Positions 36,420-46,004 are shown, numbered from the stretch's first letter. The stretch: 64,000 nt of DNA from Pseudogracilibacillus sp037071985 (GCF_037071985.1 NZ_JAXHDF010000009.1:132756-196755), one strand, 5' to 3'. Notes: a model not told the origin generated them from the sequence alone. Numbers and translations are program-made.

Positions 36420-37343
36420 TTACCCCCTTATGTCCTTCCCAGTAATTTGGAGAAACACATCATTCAATGTTCCTTTTTTAATTTCCAAAGTTTTTATTAA
36501 TGGTCGATGCTCATTAATAATTTCCATAAAATCAGCTAATTGATTGATCTCTATCGTGTAATTATTCGATTCCTTAGAAAAACTCATATTATACTTTTGA
36601 AGTAACTTTTCTAATATTGCTGCATCTTGGCTTGTCATATAAGCCTTATCCTTTGTATATTGGCTTTTTAAAACATTCGGACTATCAAAAGCAATAATTT
36701 TCCCATTGTCCATAATAGCTACTTTATGACTAATTTCTGCTTCTTCCATATAATGAGTCGTTAAAAAAATGGTAATGTTTTTCTCTTTTTGCAGCTTGAC
36801 GATGTAATCCCAAATATTTGCCCTTGTATTTGGATCAAGTCCAGTTGTCGGTTCATCTAAAAACAACACTTTAGGAAAATGTAGTAGGCTTCTTGCAATT
36901 TCTACACGCCTTTTCATTCCACCTGATAAGGAACTAACCATTGATTTTTTCCATTCCAATAAATCAACTATTTTTAAAACAAAATCAATACGTTCCTCTA
37001 TTTTTGATCTCGGGATTCCATAAAAATGACCATGCATCTTTAGATTTTCTTCGACAGTCATTTTATTATCTAAAGTCGACTCTTGAAAGACGACTCCAAT
37101 CACATTTCTTACTTCATCTCTAGAACTCGTAACATCCTTTCCATCGATCAGTAAAGTACCTGAAGTTTTCTCTAAAATCGTGCATAACGTATTAATCGTT
37201 GTACTCTTGCCTGCACCATTCGGACCTAGAAAAGCAAAAATACTTCCCTGCTCCACATCAAAAGAAATTCCATCGACCGCCGTATAATTTCCGTACTTTT
37301 TCATAAAATCTTTTACGACAATCATTTTTTCCAAATTAATCAC
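36420..37343 (-). CDS. ABC transporter ATP-binding protein (DrrA-like daunorubicin-resistance family)
   Basis: A 307-residue ATPase: Walker A GPNGAGKST, signature SLSGGMKRR, Walker B VLFLDEPTTGLD, switch LTTHYMEEAE. A C-terminal extension ending in TLNDVFLQITGKDIRG is characteristic of drug-exporter ATPases of this type. It heads the exporter operon, 106 bases downstream of the TetR gene. Confidence 0.92.
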   Translation of the reverse strand: MINLEKMIVVKDFMKKYGNYTAVDGISFDVEQGSIFAFLGPNGAGKSTTINTLCTILEKTSGTLLIDGKDVTSSRDEVRNVIGVVFQESTLDNKMTVEENLKMHGHFYGIPRSKIEERIDFVLKIVDLLEWKKSMVSSLSGGMKRRVEIARSLLHFPKVLFLDEPTTGLDPNTRANIWDYIVKLQKEKNITIFLTTHYMEEAEISHKVAIMDNGKIIAFDSPNVLKSQYTKDKAYMTSQDAAILEKLLQKYNMSFSKESNNYTIEINQLADFMEIINEHRPLIKTLEIKKGTLNDVFLQITGKDIRG

Positions 37344-37449
37344 CTTTTCTTGCTTATTAGAAAGCTTAAACTTTAATAATTTTCATTAATACCTTTTTCA
37401 AATCCAATTTTCTAAGAACTCTACTTCTACTACCTTTTTATTCGATTAG

Positions 37450-38091
37450 TTATTTTCCTTCCTGACTTTGATCGTACCTGCCAAGTATATAAGCAAAACT
37501 ACCTGGTTCAGCCCCTAACGTTGTTTCTATAATGTGCACAAGTGCAATTGCCTTTTGCATTAGATCGTGTGGCTCCCATTTGAAAATTCCTTCATCTAAT
37601 AAAAATTGAGAACCTACTAATAAAAATTCTACAGTTTCCTTTGGATAAGGAGTTTTAAAAGCACCTTCAGAAATCCCTTGTTCAATGACTTCAGTTAATA
37701 CTGGTGTTAGGTGAAGGATGGTTTCTACCAAGCTTTTTTGGTGCATTTCAGCATTATCTACTTGATGCAACTCTTCAATCATTTTTTCCTTTCCGCCAAC
37801 CTCTGGTGTTTGGGCCATGATGATCCTAAATATTTTTTCAGGTGCTTTCAAGTTAGGATCTGAAGCAATCACTTTCGCTGCCTTTACCCCTGTTTCGACA
37901 AAACGTGTGATAACCGCATCCATAACTTCTTCCTTTGATTGGAAGTAATAATAAAAAGTCCCTTTAGCAATCCCTACCTCATTCAAGATGTCTTTAATTG
38001 TTGTTTTCGAATAACCTTTCGTAGTAAAAAACATCTCAGCTACATCTAATATTTCATTTCTTCGTTCTTCTGGATTTTTTATGCTTCTCAT
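37450..38091 (-). CDS. TetR-family transcriptional regulator
   Basis: A 213-residue regulator with an N-terminal helix-turn-helix (about residues 26-55; TIKDILNEVGIAKGTFYYYF). The C-terminal ligand domain is not identifiable. Transcribed into the double ABC exporter and preceded by a perfect inverted repeat, so autoregulation and control of the exporters is the obvious model. Confidence 0.92.
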   Translation of the reverse strand: MRSIKNPEERRNEILDVAEMFFTTKGYSKTTIKDILNEVGIAKGTFYYYFQSKEEVMDAVITRFVETGVKAAKVIASDPNLKAPEKIFRIIMAQTPEVGGKEKMIEELHQVDNAEMHQKSLVETILHLTPVLTEVIEQGISEGAFKTPYPKETVEFLLVGSQFLLDEGIFKWEPHDLMQKAIALVHIIETTLGAEPGSFAYILGRYDQSQEGK

Positions 38092-38107
38092 GAAATACCT
38101 CCATCTT

Positions 38108-38130
38108 TATAGACCGACGGTCGGTCTATA
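38108..38130. promoter_or_regulatory. Probable TetR operator, perfect 11-bp inverted repeat
   Basis: TATAGACCGAC-G-GTCGGTCTATA, 16 bases upstream of the regulator start. The GACCGAC...GTCGGTC core is a classic TetR-family operator shape. The rest of the 38131-38547 gap holds a terminator-like hairpin and one doubtful small ORF, listed next. Confidence 0.88.
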
Positions 38131-38316
38131 ATAAATAGTAACATTTTTCCATTTATAAAGTCAAGAGTTTCTGTATTCTTTCAAAAACATCTTTTAACAA
38201 ATTAGGGCTCTGCCCAAACATACATAAGCAATTTCAAGAGACAGATTTCTTTTCTTTATCGCGCTAATCAGCAGGACTAATGATAACTAATCATTAATAC
38301 AATAATTATCACCAAG

Positions 38317-38346
38317 AAACGATTTAAGAGGGATTTAAATCGTTTT
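38317..38346 (+). terminator. Orphan terminator-like hairpin
   Basis: AAACGATTTA/TAAATCGTTT arms followed by TTTTTAAT on the plus strand. No plus-strand gene precedes it for 7 kb, so it may be a remnant or end an unrecognised small RNA. Confidence 0.5.
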
Positions 38347-38409
38347 TTAATATGATAATCAATTCTTTTCCAAAAATATTCGTTCAAACAGAAGGGTTTT
38401 GATGTTAAT

Positions 38410-38508
38410 ATGGAAATATATAGTATTCACAACCAACAAACGCTTCAGATCGCGGAAAAAGAAGGTTCTTCCGAAAGAAAGGTAAAATGTATTCAGTTTT
38501 TACATTAG
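38410..38508 (+). other. Doubtful 32-residue ORF upstream of the methyltransferase gene
   Basis: ATG at 38410, weak AAGGG upstream, charged peptide with IAEKEGSSERKVK. It could be a leader peptide or the remnant of an older gene; no family recognised. Confidence 0.25.
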
Positions 38509-38547
38509 TAAGTTTATTTCACAAAAAATGTGAAGGAGGAAAAATAT

Positions 38548-39291
38548 TTGAAACAAAATGTATATGATAATTCAACTTTCTTTAAAGCTTACACAAATTT
38601 GCGAGAAAGTGGAATAACCTATAATGACTTTATCGAACAGCCTGCAATAAAATCAATTGTTCCAAACATGAAAGGAAAGTCCGTTTTAGATTTAGGCTGT
38701 GGAGATGGTCATTTTTCAAAATATTGTATTGAAAACGGTGCAAAAAAAGTAATAGGTATCGACATCTCAACTAATATGATTGAACGGGCTAAAAAGATAA
38801 ACGGGGATAAACATATAGAATATATATGCGTACCAATGGAGGACTTGAAATTAACCAATCAACAATTTGATCTAGTGATCAGCTCTCTTTCTATACATTA
38901 TGTTGAAGATTACTCAGCTCTAATTCGAAATATTAATAGACTATTAAAAAGTAACGGTGAATTTATTTTTTCAACTGAACATCCGATTGTAACTGCTCGA
39001 AAAGGTACTAGTCATTGGATATCGACCGAGGAAAACAATAAACTGCACTGGGCATTGGATAATTATCATGAAGAAGGCAAAAGAGAACACGATTGGTTTG
39101 TAGATGGGGTAGTTATCTATCATAGAACCATTTCTACTTTAATAAACACGCTTATTGAAAATGGATTTGTGCTGGATAAAATCGTCGAACCTCAGCCAAC
39201 TCCAGTTGGGTTGGAAAAAATGCCAAAATTAATACATGAGAAACGCAGGCCCTCTTTTATTATTATTAAATCAAAAAAACTAAACGAATAA
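38548..39291 (+). CDS. Class I SAM-dependent methyltransferase
   Basis: A 247-residue methyltransferase. Motif I is LDLGCGDGHFSKY, with VIGIDIS and the FDLVISSLSIHYVED post-motif segment. It resembles UbiE/Methyltransf_11-type small-molecule enzymes. Start: TTG at 38548, eight bases after AAGGAGG; the frame could extend to 38530, but that would put the start inside the ribosome site. Stand-alone gene with no functional context, substrate unknown. Confidence 0.85.
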   Translation: MKQNVYDNSTFFKAYTNLRESGITYNDFIEQPAIKSIVPNMKGKSVLDLGCGDGHFSKYCIENGAKKVIGIDISTNMIERAKKINGDKHIEYICVPMEDLKLTNQQFDLVISSLSIHYVEDYSALIRNINRLLKSNGEFIFSTEHPIVTARKGTSHWISTEENNKLHWALDNYHEEGKREHDWFVDGVVIYHRTISTLINTLIENGFVLDKIVEPQPTPVGLEKMPKLIHEKRRPSFIIIKSKKLNE

Positions 39292-39443
39292 GTTCTTTCG
39301 TACCATATTTAAAACTAAAATTAAGAGCATGTTACGCTTAAAATCCACAAGTTCACCAAGAATGAAGTCATCATTAGTCTCTTACTAAAATGAAGAATGT
39401 TACATACAACCAAAAAATATCTATTCAAATAAAAAGTAAGTAA

Positions 39444-39475
39444 AGCCTCTCAATCATAATAAAGATTGAGAGGCT
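39444..39475 (-). terminator. Intrinsic terminator of the LCMT-type methyltransferase gene
   Basis: Perfect 12-bp stem AGCCTCTCAATC/GATTGAGAGGCT; minus strand continues TTTACTTACTTTTTATTTG. Shared with the convergent gene is possible. Confidence 0.8.
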
Positions 39476-39495
39476 AGTTGGCTATTTACCAAAAG

Positions 39496-40413
39496 TCATT
39501 TTTTTACAGCATGGATGTAATGGATCGTTTCGAATGCAGACAAATAATCTGAACGATCACCAAAGAATTGATTATTAATAGCATCAGGTGATAAATGTTC
39601 ATAAATGAGTAATCCTGAGTTTTCTAACATTCTTTCCATTTCATCATAAGTAAAACATGATCTCATTGGCTCACCGCTAGCAGAAGCCATTTGGACCATA
39701 TTTTGAACTCGATTAGACATTCCTTTTGCTTCAAAAAGGTTGTCATCTGCATAGTCAAAAACGATGGAACTTCCTGATGGGACTTTTGTGAATAATTCCT
39801 TAATTAATTTAGCATTCTCTTCCTTTGTTAAATAATAAGAAACACCTAAAAGACTAAAGAAAGTTTTTTTATTAGGCATAAAACCTTCTTCAACAAGAGT
39901 TTGCAAAGTAAAATCTTTGGTGAAATCTATGGAAACGAAATGAAGATTATCTGGTAGTTGGTAATTAGAATTTGCTAACCTTTTCTTTTTAAATTCTTGT
40001 GTGGCTGGATAGTCAACTTCAAAAATTTCTAGGCTGTCGTTTAATTCTTGGTTTCGAAAACAAAAGGTATCTAATCCAGCTCCTAGAATGACATACTGTT
40101 TAACACCAAGCACTATTTCATGAAACAATATATTTTCACAAAAGGCAGCTCGTGCTAAAGGAGTTGGAGAAAGCTGTACTTGTGTGATCCATTTTAAAAT
40201 TTCATCCGGATTATCTTGAAACTTCAGCGCAATTTCATGATTAAAGAATTGAATTCCTTTAATCATGTTTTCACGGATATCTTCAAATTCTTTTTGGGTA
40301 ATTAAATCTTTTGCAATAAAATCATCAAAAATTTTAGGTGTGTCATATTTACTGTGATATGCACGCCCAAAAGCTGATATTAAGGAAGTTAAACTTGATT
40401 CATTTTTCTTCAT
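39496..40413 (-). CDS. Class I SAM-dependent methyltransferase, leucine carboxyl methyltransferase (PPM1/LCMT-like) family
   Basis: A 305-residue enzyme. YVILGAGLDTFCFR and the VDYPATQEFKK segment are the SAM-binding signatures of this family; FSLLGVSYYLT follows. Bacterial members methylate unknown small molecules or polyketide-like acids. The leader contains a terminator-like hairpin just before the ribosome site (see 40438-40467), unusual for such a gene. Confidence 0.87.
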   Translation of the reverse strand: MKKNESSLTSLISAFGRAYHSKYDTPKIFDDFIAKDLITQKEFEDIRENMIKGIQFFNHEIALKFQDNPDEILKWITQVQLSPTPLARAAFCENILFHEIVLGVKQYVILGAGLDTFCFRNQELNDSLEIFEVDYPATQEFKKKRLANSNYQLPDNLHFVSIDFTKDFTLQTLVEEGFMPNKKTFFSLLGVSYYLTKEENAKLIKELFTKVPSGSSIVFDYADDNLFEAKGMSNRVQNMVQMASASGEPMRSCFTYDEMERMLENSGLLIYEHLSPDAINNQFFGDRSDYLSAFETIHYIHAVKK

Positions 40414-40437
40414 ACATTAATCCTCCCCTATACAAAA

Positions 40438-40467
40438 ATAAGATTCCCCTGGCCAGGAGAATCTTAT
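40438..40467 (-). promoter_or_regulatory. Leader hairpin resembling an intrinsic terminator (attenuator candidate)
   Basis: A 30-base near-perfect palindrome (ATAAGATTC..CCTGGCCAGG..GAATCTTAT) is followed on the minus strand by TATTTTTG and then the ribosome site GGGGAGG. It sits 25 bases before the start of the LCMT-type gene, so transcription must pass it. No leader ORF or known riboswitch is recognisable upstream. Confidence 0.65.
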
Positions 40468-40606
40468 TATACACAAAAAATATTTAACTGTAAATTATAG
40501 CACAAATAAAAATATTTGTCAATAATAATGAATTGACTTGCTTTATAATAATAAGTCCTCTGTAGAAATGATAAAAGCTGTGATAAAGGATATATCAAAA
40601 CAAAAA

Positions 40607-40640
40607 CCTAGTTTCTCATTATTAAAATTGAGAAACTAGG
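40607..40640. terminator. Bidirectional terminator hairpin
   Basis: CCTAGTTTCTCA/TGAGAAACTAGG perfect 12-bp arms with T-rich tails on both strands; it likely ends the SDR gene at 40812. The 40641-40811 stretch is A/T-rich without further features. Confidence 0.8.
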
Positions 40641-40811
40641 CTTTTTCATCGCTCCATTAAAGCTCCCTTGGAGAACAAAGCAAATATAAACTATGATTTG
40701 GAAGTAAAGAATACATTTTGCTCAATTTTTTTTAAAATGGATTCTTCTTATTTACCATAAAAAATAGTTTTGTGAGATATTTTATTAATCAGTTGCTATT
40801 CATCCTATAAA

Positions 40812-41573
40812 TTAATATGCACTCCAACCAAAATCAGCAGCGAGTGTTACACCGTTAATGTAAGATGACTCTTCGGAAGCTAAGAACAATGCAATATTTG
40901 CAATCTCACTTGTAGTACCAGGCTTCACCATTGTATTAACACCACGAGTAGCGACTTCCATTCCGAATGTATCAATATTCGCCATATTTTCTGTTAACGG
41001 TGTTGGAATATGGGCTGGTCCGATTGCATTACAACGAATATTTTGAGGTCCATATTGTGAAGCAATGTTTTTAGTCATACCTACAACTGCATGTTTTGAA
41101 GCAGTGTATGCTAAACCTCCACGGCCTCCAGTTAGTCCTGAAATAGAAGCCATATTTACGATCGTTCCAGCTCCTTTTTCCAAGAAGATTGGAAGAACTT
41201 TACGAATTCCGCGCATAACACCATTTACATTAATATTCATTACTCGTTCCCAAACGTCATCTGTTACGTTTGCAGCAGCCTGCATATTATCGCTTATCCC
41301 AGCGTTATTTACTAATATATCGATTGTACCGAATGCTTTAACTGTTTCATCAACCATTTTTGATATATCTTCTTCATTCGTAACATCTACTTTTACACCG
41401 ATAGCTTTTGTCCCTAACTCATTTAATTCTTTAACTGTTTGTTGAATTCCTGCTTCATTAAAGTCAGCAACAACAATATTTGCCCCTTCTTTTGCATAAG
41501 TTATAGCAATTTCTTTACCAATTCCTGATCCACTGCCAGTTATGATTGCTACTTTATTTTCTAATCTAGCCAT
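40812..41573 (-). CDS. Short-chain dehydrogenase/reductase
   Basis: A 253-residue classical SDR with TGSGSGIG, NNAG, catalytic serine in MASISG and YTASK. Similar in feel to bacterial 3-oxoacyl or sugar-alcohol dehydrogenases, but I cannot assign the substrate. It follows the MarR gene and the quinone-reductase gene on the same strand, possibly part of one stress-responsive group. Confidence 0.88.
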   Translation of the reverse strand: MARLENKVAIITGSGSGIGKEIAITYAKEGANIVVADFNEAGIQQTVKELNELGTKAIGVKVDVTNEEDISKMVDETVKAFGTIDILVNNAGISDNMQAAANVTDDVWERVMNINVNGVMRGIRKVLPIFLEKGAGTIVNMASISGLTGGRGGLAYTASKHAVVGMTKNIASQYGPQNIRCNAIGPAHIPTPLTENMANIDTFGMEVATRGVNTMVKPGTTSEIANIALFLASEESSYINGVTLAADFGWSAY

Positions 41574-41761
41574 ATTACTTACTTCTCCTTTAATAAATGA
41601 ATTGGACTCTCTCTTAATTAATATCCCGCATCTTTTTTCTATTATTCAATTTAAACGCTGTCTTACACTATTTTTAAGATAACTTTCAGCGTTTTTTACT
41701 AAATCACTACAACATTTATTCCATTTAAGAATAAGTTGTAACAAGATTACAAAATGCTTTT

Positions 41762-42682
41762 TCATTTTTTAGCTTGAATGATAATTTTTCCACGTGTATG
41801 ACCTGTTTGAAGTTGTTCATGTGCTTTTCGGAAGTTGTTTTCTTCAAATGGTAAAACTTCCCCGATTACCGGTCTTAGTGCTCCGCTCTCCAACAACTTG
41901 GTAATCTTCATCAATAATTCAGCACTTGGCTGAACCCAAACCGAGGCAGTATGAATCCCTTCTACTTTATCTTCTTCTGTAATTCCTACTGCAGAAGCTA
42001 AGATGCCACCTTTTTTTAGCACTTGATAACTTCTTTTTTGTGTTTCACCACCGACTAGGTCTACAACTAAGTCGTAATCATGGATAACATTTGTAAAATC
42101 TTGATTTGTATAATCAACCACTACATCTGCACCAAGCTCCTTCAGGAAGTTCACATTAGATGTGCTGCCAGTCGAAGCAACAAATGCTCCTGCATGTTTT
42201 GCTAATTGGATCGCCATACTGCCTACTCCACCTGCACCACCGTGAATGAGTACTTTTTGATCCTTTGTCAGTTTTCCATCAATGAATAGTGCAGTCCAAG
42301 CTGTCATGCTTGTAGAGATAATAGACGCCGCTTCATTAAAATTAATATTCTCAGGTTTAGCAACAACCTGATTTTCATCTGCAACAGTAAACTCTGCATA
42401 ACTCCCATTAGCAGTAGCGAGAACAGCATCACCTATACTCCATTTTTCAACATTTTTACCAACTTCACTAATAATACCAGCTACATCGTAACCAAGAATA
42501 TGTGGAAACGTTAGTGGCATAACATCCTTCAAGTAGCCTTCTCTCATTTTCCATTCTGCTGGGTTAGTTGCAATCGCATAAACTTCAATAAGTACTTCAT
42601 GTTCACCAACGTTTGGTTTTGAAACCTGTTTTAATTTTAATTGATCGGGTCCTCCGTATTGCTCAATAACAATTGCTTCCAA
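41762..42682 (-). CDS. NADP-dependent oxidoreductase, zinc-free medium-chain (quinone-reductase-like) family
   Basis: A 306-residue MDR protein. HILGYDVAGIISEVG and the nucleotide loop HGGAGGVGSMAIQLAK are visible, and the structural zinc cysteines are absent. Members reduce quinones or enals, often induced by MarR-type regulators under electrophile stress. It lies 190 bases downstream of marR in the same direction. Confidence 0.88.
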   Translation of the reverse strand: MEAIVIEQYGGPDQLKLKQVSKPNVGEHEVLIEVYAIATNPAEWKMREGYLKDVMPLTFPHILGYDVAGIISEVGKNVEKWSIGDAVLATANGSYAEFTVADENQVVAKPENINFNEAASIISTSMTAWTALFIDGKLTKDQKVLIHGGAGGVGSMAIQLAKHAGAFVASTGSTSNVNFLKELGADVVVDYTNQDFTNVIHDYDLVVDLVGGETQKRSYQVLKKGGILASAVGITEEDKVEGIHTASVWVQPSAELLMKITKLLESGALRPVIGEVLPFEENNFRKAHEQLQTGHTRGKIIIQAKK

Positions 42683-42871
42683 AAAAGAATCCTCCTTGAT
42701 ATATGAATACTAAGTTGTTTTATTAACTCATAACCTGTCCATCAAATCTATCTTCTGGTAAAGCTCCACTCTTTCGTCTGTCAACTGGATGTTTTTTCTT
42801 CCTGTACGGTTCCTTCATCCGGCACTATGAACTTGATTCGCCAATAATCTTATCCCATAATTATTACTTGC

Positions 42872-43315
42872 CTATTTATTATTTCTTTCCATCAATTCAC
42901 TTGCTTCATGAAGTAAGTTGATCAACTGCTGGCTATGATTTTTATCCAATATTTCTGAGTGTCGCAAATAAATTTGATTCAAACTCTCATAAATTTCTTT
43001 ACACAAAGACTTTCCCTCTTCTGTTAAGTAAATTAAAATATGTTTGCCATCGGGGTTTCTTTCCACCAAATTACGTTTCACAAGCTTATCAATGAATCTA
43101 GTACTTGTTGAAGGAGCAATTGTCAGCTTTTCACATAGTTCTTTTTGAGTAATGCCAGGATGGTCATTAAGTGTAATGATCAAATAGGCATAAGATGGGG
43201 GAATATTTATTGATGCAAAGGCTTCCCCAGCCAACTTTTCCATCTGTCTTGCAAACCTGGAAGCCGTAAAATAAAGGCAGTTACTTAGCAAATAATCAGA
43301 ATTAGGAGTCTGCAT
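42872..43315 (-). CDS. MarR-family transcriptional regulator
   Basis: A 147-residue winged-helix protein; the recognition region is LCEKLTIAPSTSTRFIDKLVKRNLV and the wing GKHILIYLTEEG. The second ATG at 43315 has GGTGG seven bases upstream and is preferred over 43321. One cysteine lies in the winged-helix core, and two near the start and around residue 70. Whether it senses oxidants cannot be said. A palindrome upstream is a likely operator. Confidence 0.88.
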   Translation of the reverse strand: MQTPNSDYLLSNCLYFTASRFARQMEKLAGEAFASINIPPSYAYLIITLNDHPGITQKELCEKLTIAPSTSTRFIDKLVKRNLVERNPDGKHILIYLTEEGKSLCKEIYESLNQIYLRHSEILDKNHSQQLINLLHEASELMERNNK

Positions 43316-43409
43316 TACCATTCCACCTTACTATTTGAATTTTTCTCAAATCTTTCAACTATTCTCTTTCTCCTCTTTTAATAGTTATTTGAAAAGCTAA
43401 ATTCCACTT

Positions 43410-43427
43410 CATTTGTATATACAAATG
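43410..43427. promoter_or_regulatory. Perfect 18-bp palindrome upstream of marR, probable operator
   Basis: CATTTGTATATACAAATG, 95 bases before the marR start. Size and symmetry fit a MarR dimer site. The remainder of the 43322-43742 gap shows nothing else I recognise. Confidence 0.7.
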
Positions 43428-43742
43428 TTTACTATACTCATTATATTAATGTATGGACTCCTTGTAAATTAATCCGCTTCCGAGATGCAACCCTATTCTG
43501 TTACTTGTTAACAAACAGAAAATAAATGTTACTGTTTTCTACCGTATCTATTACACGAATCGATTTGTCTTTTGTAATTCTTTCACTTTTCATCGAAATG
43601 TGTAAATTTAAGTCACTAAATTATTACCCCAAACATGATGCTGCATATTTAAACTTCCACAATTGCCTTTGGAACTTTGTCCTCTACATCTTATCTACTT
43701 CCTCATATAGTAATGTAATTGCATTAGAAAGGAGGACGAATA

Positions 43743-43943
43743 ATGCATCACCCACTCTATCGCACGGCTTCTGAATATATAAATAGTCCTGTGGAAATTA
43801 GAGATTATTATGGAGAAAGTTATCGAGGAACTTTAGAATATGTTACACCAGATGGTGTCTATCTAGATACAGGATCTGATGGGATATTTTTCCCATTCTT
43901 AACTATTGCCTCTTTAGTACTGTTGGGCTCGCTTTTCTTTTAA
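43743..43943 (+). CDS. Small hypothetical protein
   Basis: A 66-residue protein with an AGGAGG site nine bases upstream, so probably expressed. The N-terminal part VEIRDYYGESYRGTLEYVTPDGVYLDT looks like a small beta-barrel (Lsm/SH3-like), and the C-terminal FFPFLTIASLVLLGSLFF is hydrophobic. Similar short proteins occur in Bacillaceae with unknown role. Confidence 0.65.
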   Translation: MHHPLYRTASEYINSPVEIRDYYGESYRGTLEYVTPDGVYLDTGSDGIFFPFLTIASLVLLGSLFF

Positions 43944-44028
43944 TACTTTTGAAAATATTAACGGTTATTAATTACATTCACGGCATAACACTTATTTTCC
44001 AAAAGGCTAATGGTAATATATTTCGCAG

Positions 44029-44068
44029 ACATTCAAAAGGAGAATGGTTCGTTCTCCCTTTTGAATGT
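44029..44068 (+). terminator. Intrinsic terminator downstream of the small protein gene
   Basis: ACATTCAAAAGG..AGAA/TTCTCCCTTTTGAATGT arms, about 16 bp. The rest of 43944-44377 is featureless A/T-rich sequence. Confidence 0.7.
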
Positions 44069-44377
44069 TATACTACAATAAAAAGATGCACCTTTACCCC
44101 AACTTCTGTCTCTCTGTTTAGTTGATTATCTATGTTATCTTTTGACGAATATGATTGGTATACACTAAGCAAGACAACTAAACCATTTTCATCCTAGCCA
44201 TCAAATAAGTTTATGAATATCAAGTACTGGCTAAAGCTGTATTTGACATCTGATTCAAGTATGGTTTAGAAGTTTTTTCTATATCAATATACGCCCGAGT
44301 ATAAAGTAGTGTATATTGAAAGTTTTTTGATTATGGAGCTCATTCAAGTAATGCTGCATTAGTACAATAAGATTAGT

Positions 44378-45160
44378 CTAGTTAAGACAAGTCTCTATAG
44401 AGTTTTTCATATATTTTACGAGTGCTTTTACCTCGGAATCTAGTTCTTCCCAATTATCAATACTTTCTCCTCGATAGGCTTTTCTTGCTAAGTCGAGTAT
44501 TGTTGAGTATTCTTTCGGCAATCGAGGTAAAGCCCATTTTGCAGCTACATCTTTTGGAGATATTTCACCAGTAGAAACTGTTTGCCACATCCGAGCTAAA
44601 GTTAAAATCACATTACGTTCATCACCTTCAGTTCCCTCAATCAATTCTGACAAAGATTCCTTAATTGCTCTTCGAATATCTTTCATAGGCACGGGGGCAA
44701 GTATTTTAGAAACATCTGGTCCAAACAGAGAAATACTATTTTCTCTTGCTTGTGCTAAAACAATAGCCAAATCAGGATCATAGCTTGGTTCCTGAATTTG
44801 TCCATTTTCAAACTCATTCCTGAGCCACTCACCATAGATGAATTCTTTTTTTGGAGGATATCGCCAAGGCACTACATCGCTATGGTTTATAACCGTGAGT
44901 TCAATTGGTCTCAAAGAATCGGTATTTCCTATCTTTCCAGATATAAGCATTAGTCTGTCAGTTAGTTTTTTTCGTGTTACTTCTGGTAAACTATGGTTCA
45001 CTAGCACTAGGACATCCACATCACTGTTAATACGTAAGCCACCTTTTACCGCGGAACCAAATAGATATACTCCAATTATTGAACTTCCAAGTAACTCCTC
45101 CACAATTTCTAATGCTTGAGTTGCTTGTACTGGTACTTTTTCGTTACTTAAACTGTTCAT
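44378..45160 (-). CDS. Aminoglycoside nucleotidyltransferase, ANT(9)/AadA-like
   Basis: A 260-residue enzyme expected to transfer AMP onto spectinomycin (and perhaps streptomycin). The nucleotidyltransferase motif is GSAVKGGLRINSDVDVLV, and a C-terminal all-alpha adenylyltransferase domain with LTLARMWQTVSTGEISPKDVAA follows; both blocks match AadA/ANT(9) proteins. Full length with AAGGAGT before the ATG. It heads an accessory region with a broken aminoglycoside kinase next to it. Activity and exact substrate cannot be inferred from sequence alone. Confidence 0.88.
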   Translation of the reverse strand: MNSLSNEKVPVQATQALEIVEELLGSSIIGVYLFGSAVKGGLRINSDVDVLVLVNHSLPEVTRKKLTDRLMLISGKIGNTDSLRPIELTVINHSDVVPWRYPPKKEFIYGEWLRNEFENGQIQEPSYDPDLAIVLAQARENSISLFGPDVSKILAPVPMKDIRRAIKESLSELIEGTEGDERNVILTLARMWQTVSTGEISPKDVAAKWALPRLPKEYSTILDLARKAYRGESIDNWEELDSEVKALVKYMKNSIETCLN

Positions 45161-45376
45161 AAATTAAATAACTCCTTGTTTCTGATTATGTTCCTATAAA
45201 ATACGTTTATTTTGTTGTTTTTACTTAAATGACTTTTGTGCAACAATAGAGAATGAACTATATACAGCTCATTTAACAAATAAGAGTAAATGCTTAGTCT
45301 TCTTTGAGAAAAGCACCCAATTATTCAATAAGCATTTAACAAAATAATGAAAAAACAACTAAGTGATCATTGATTT

Positions 45377-46003
45377 TTAATATGTTTCGTTTTGAAAACC
45401 GTAATTCCATTCAAATGCAATATCAAGTAATTGCATACCTTGAGGTTTTTTACCAATTTTAATCAGTAATAATCCAGTTGCTACGGCTTGGATATATCCC
45501 CACTCTCTTATTGACATTGGTTCTACATTAGTTAATTCACCAAGAAAGATAGACCTTTTATATCCTATCTCTACAGGATTCACTACTAATTCATATACCC
45601 ATTCCCGCATTAATACACCTAAGTCATATGCAGGCTCAGCAATTAATCCATCTGGGTCGATAAATTTAAACATTCTCTCACTCTCAAAACTTCTTTCAAC
45701 TTGTAGAATATTTCCATTGTGTGCATCACCCTGTACTAACACTCCGTTTTGCAACTTAGATACTCTCAAACGATTTTCTAAATAACTTAATGATTTATCT
45801 ACAATACTTTTTTTCACAAGGCTTCTTTAACTTTAACCATAAATCTACAATAAAGGTCGAGAACCATGTAATGAGGGATTTACTTGATTGTAAATTAGTT
45901 TTCCCTGCTCTACAACTGTCCAAGTTTGCTTTAATAATTCACACATAATTTCCATTTGAATCTTAGAACTTTAATTAAACTCACTTAGTGGTTTCCCTAA
46001 TTT
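45377..46003 (-). pseudogene. Broken aminoglycoside phosphotransferase (streptomycin 6-kinase-like)
   Basis: The C-terminal 146 residues are open (45377-45817) and carry the kinase catalytic loop VQGDAHNGNIL and metal-binding FIDPDG. Upstream, coding remnants continue in other frames: TFIVDLWLKLKKPCEK joins SIVDKSL across a run of seven A, and a piece ending NPSLHGSR lies one further shift upstream, with an in-frame TAA before it. So at least two frameshifts and a stop separate the N-terminal part. The gene is dead unless the shifts are sequencing artefacts. Confidence 0.75.
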
Positions 46004-46004
46004 T

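Noticed and set aside
43526..43774. 82-residue plus-strand ORF upstream of the small gene at 43743
   Set aside because: No ribosome site, low-complexity hydrophobic text, and it overlaps the better-supported gene.
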